The notes below the pieces were generated by a model. That model did no database searches. It had not been told where the DNA came from and worked only from the letters and a program-made list of their open reading frames with translations. A stretch of DNA of 57,437 nt. Source: an uncultured Cellvibrionales bacterium (GTDB taxonomy: Bacteria; Pseudomonadota; Gammaproteobacteria; Pseudomonadales; Cellvibrionaceae). The stretch's first letter is position 1, and each line of letters starts with the position of its first letter. The stretch spans positions 1 through 57,437 of the forward strand of contig CAJWZU010000012.1 of assembly GCA_913050115.1 (NCBI GenBank), written 5' to 3'. The position numbers and the translations under genes are program-made. This document shows positions 57,021 through 57,437 of this stretch, in pieces.

Positions 57021-57437
57021 GTGAAAGATCTGAATGTTGTTTTAGTGCAATTGCCGATTGAAACAGACTGTCTTAACAGTAACTTGTCGCTATTTTCCGA
57101 TGTTATTGCCCAGCAGCCCGCTGGTATTGATTTGATCGTGCTGCCCGAAGTATTTAATGCCGGTTTTCTAGCCGAACGGCACGGGCGTCCTTATGCAGAA
57201 ACTCCAATGGGTACTACCCACAGCTGGCTAGCCGAGCAGGCTAAAGTGTCGGGGGCGGTTATTACTGGCAGCTTAATTGTCGAGAGTGAGCCCGGTCGCT
57301 ATGTAAATCGTCTGATATGGATGCGCCCCGATGGCAGTTTTGAAGCATACGATAAATGCCATTTGTTTCGTATGGGGGGCGAGCACCAGCGCTATAGGGC
57401 TGGCGATAAAAAAATTATTGTCGAACTTAATGGCTGG
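57021..57437 (+). CDS. Nitrilase-family omega-amidase, YafV-like (cut by window edge)
   Basis: The first 139 residues of a carbon-nitrogen hydrolase are present; the rest lies beyond the right edge. The catalytic Glu is in VLPEVFNAGF and the Lys in YDKCHLFRMGGEH; the Cys lies outside. The pattern fits E. coli YafV, an omega-amidase that hydrolyses 2-oxoglutaramate in methionine salvage. The start is GTG 57021, 21 nt after the MFS gene. Confidence 0.85.
   Translation, partial: MKDLNVVLVQLPIETDCLNSNLSLFSDVIAQQPAGIDLIVLPEVFNAGFLAERHGRPYAETPMGTTHSWLAEQAKVSGAVITGSLIVESEPGRYVNRLIWMRPDGSFEAYDKCHLFRMGGEHQRYRAGDKKIIVELNGW

Overview
This window reads as a chromosome segment of a marine gammaproteobacterium, most likely of the Cellvibrionaceae or a close relative. 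Three things suggest this. The TCA-cycle block has the Pseudomonas-type order, with gltA divergent from sdhCDAB-sucAB-lpd-sucCD. A secreted carbohydrate esterase carries the long serine linker typical of Cellvibrio, Saccharophagus and Teredinibacter enzymes. The housekeeping proteins (YbiT, RadD, DjlA, PrmB, FolE) are of gammaproteobacterial type. The taxon is inference; no rRNA or tRNA gene is present.

Layout. 1-476: intergenic repeats (a 55-bp direct repeat 181 bp apart, and a 13-bp tandem repeat). 477-3740: two ribosome-associated NTPases, the ABC-F protein YbiT and a divergent HflX-like GTPase. 4087-6795: a secreted multi-domain CE2-type esterase. 7256-13569: djlA, two small hypotheticals, moeA, a DEDD exonuclease and radD.

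13785-31331: an aryl polyene (APE) pigment gene cluster, the main accessory element. Eighteen genes lie head to tail on the minus strand, most overlapping or within 10 bp. A divergent Sfp-type phosphopantetheinyl transferase is the nineteenth gene. The cluster encodes two ketosynthases and a chain-length factor, a ketoreductase, two hotdog dehydratase domains (one fused to the aromatic-acid ligase), two acyl carrier proteins and a thioesterase. It also has acyltransferases, a glycosyltransferase, and an export set made of an MMPL protein, a LolA-like protein and a DUF3261 lipoprotein. Two genes stand out: an MIO-type aromatic amino acid ammonia-lyase, which would supply the starter acid, and a flavin-dependent halogenase with intact WxWxIP and DPxxSSG motifs. 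Together they predict a halogenated aryl polyene lipid, comparable in idea to the brominated xanthomonadins. No methyltransferase and no DarA/DarB pair for dialkylresorcinol is present.

31968-32624: an orphan LapG-like periplasmic cysteine protease in AT-rich flanks. 33202-46096: citrate synthase, succinate dehydrogenase, 2-oxoglutarate dehydrogenase and succinyl-CoA synthetase, with conserved-looking hairpins between sub-operons. 46611-57437: htpG with a near-perfect sigma-32 promoter, gpsA, a DUF4389 protein, sixA, a TSUP permease, an alpha/beta hydrolase, a DUF4892 protein, folE (with a terminator-like hairpin in its leader), prmB, aroC, an MFS transporter, and a nitrilase-family YafV-like gene cut by the right edge.

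No CRISPR array, prophage, complete insertion sequence, tRNA or rRNA was seen. Functions are read from motifs and recalled family knowledge; nothing was searched.
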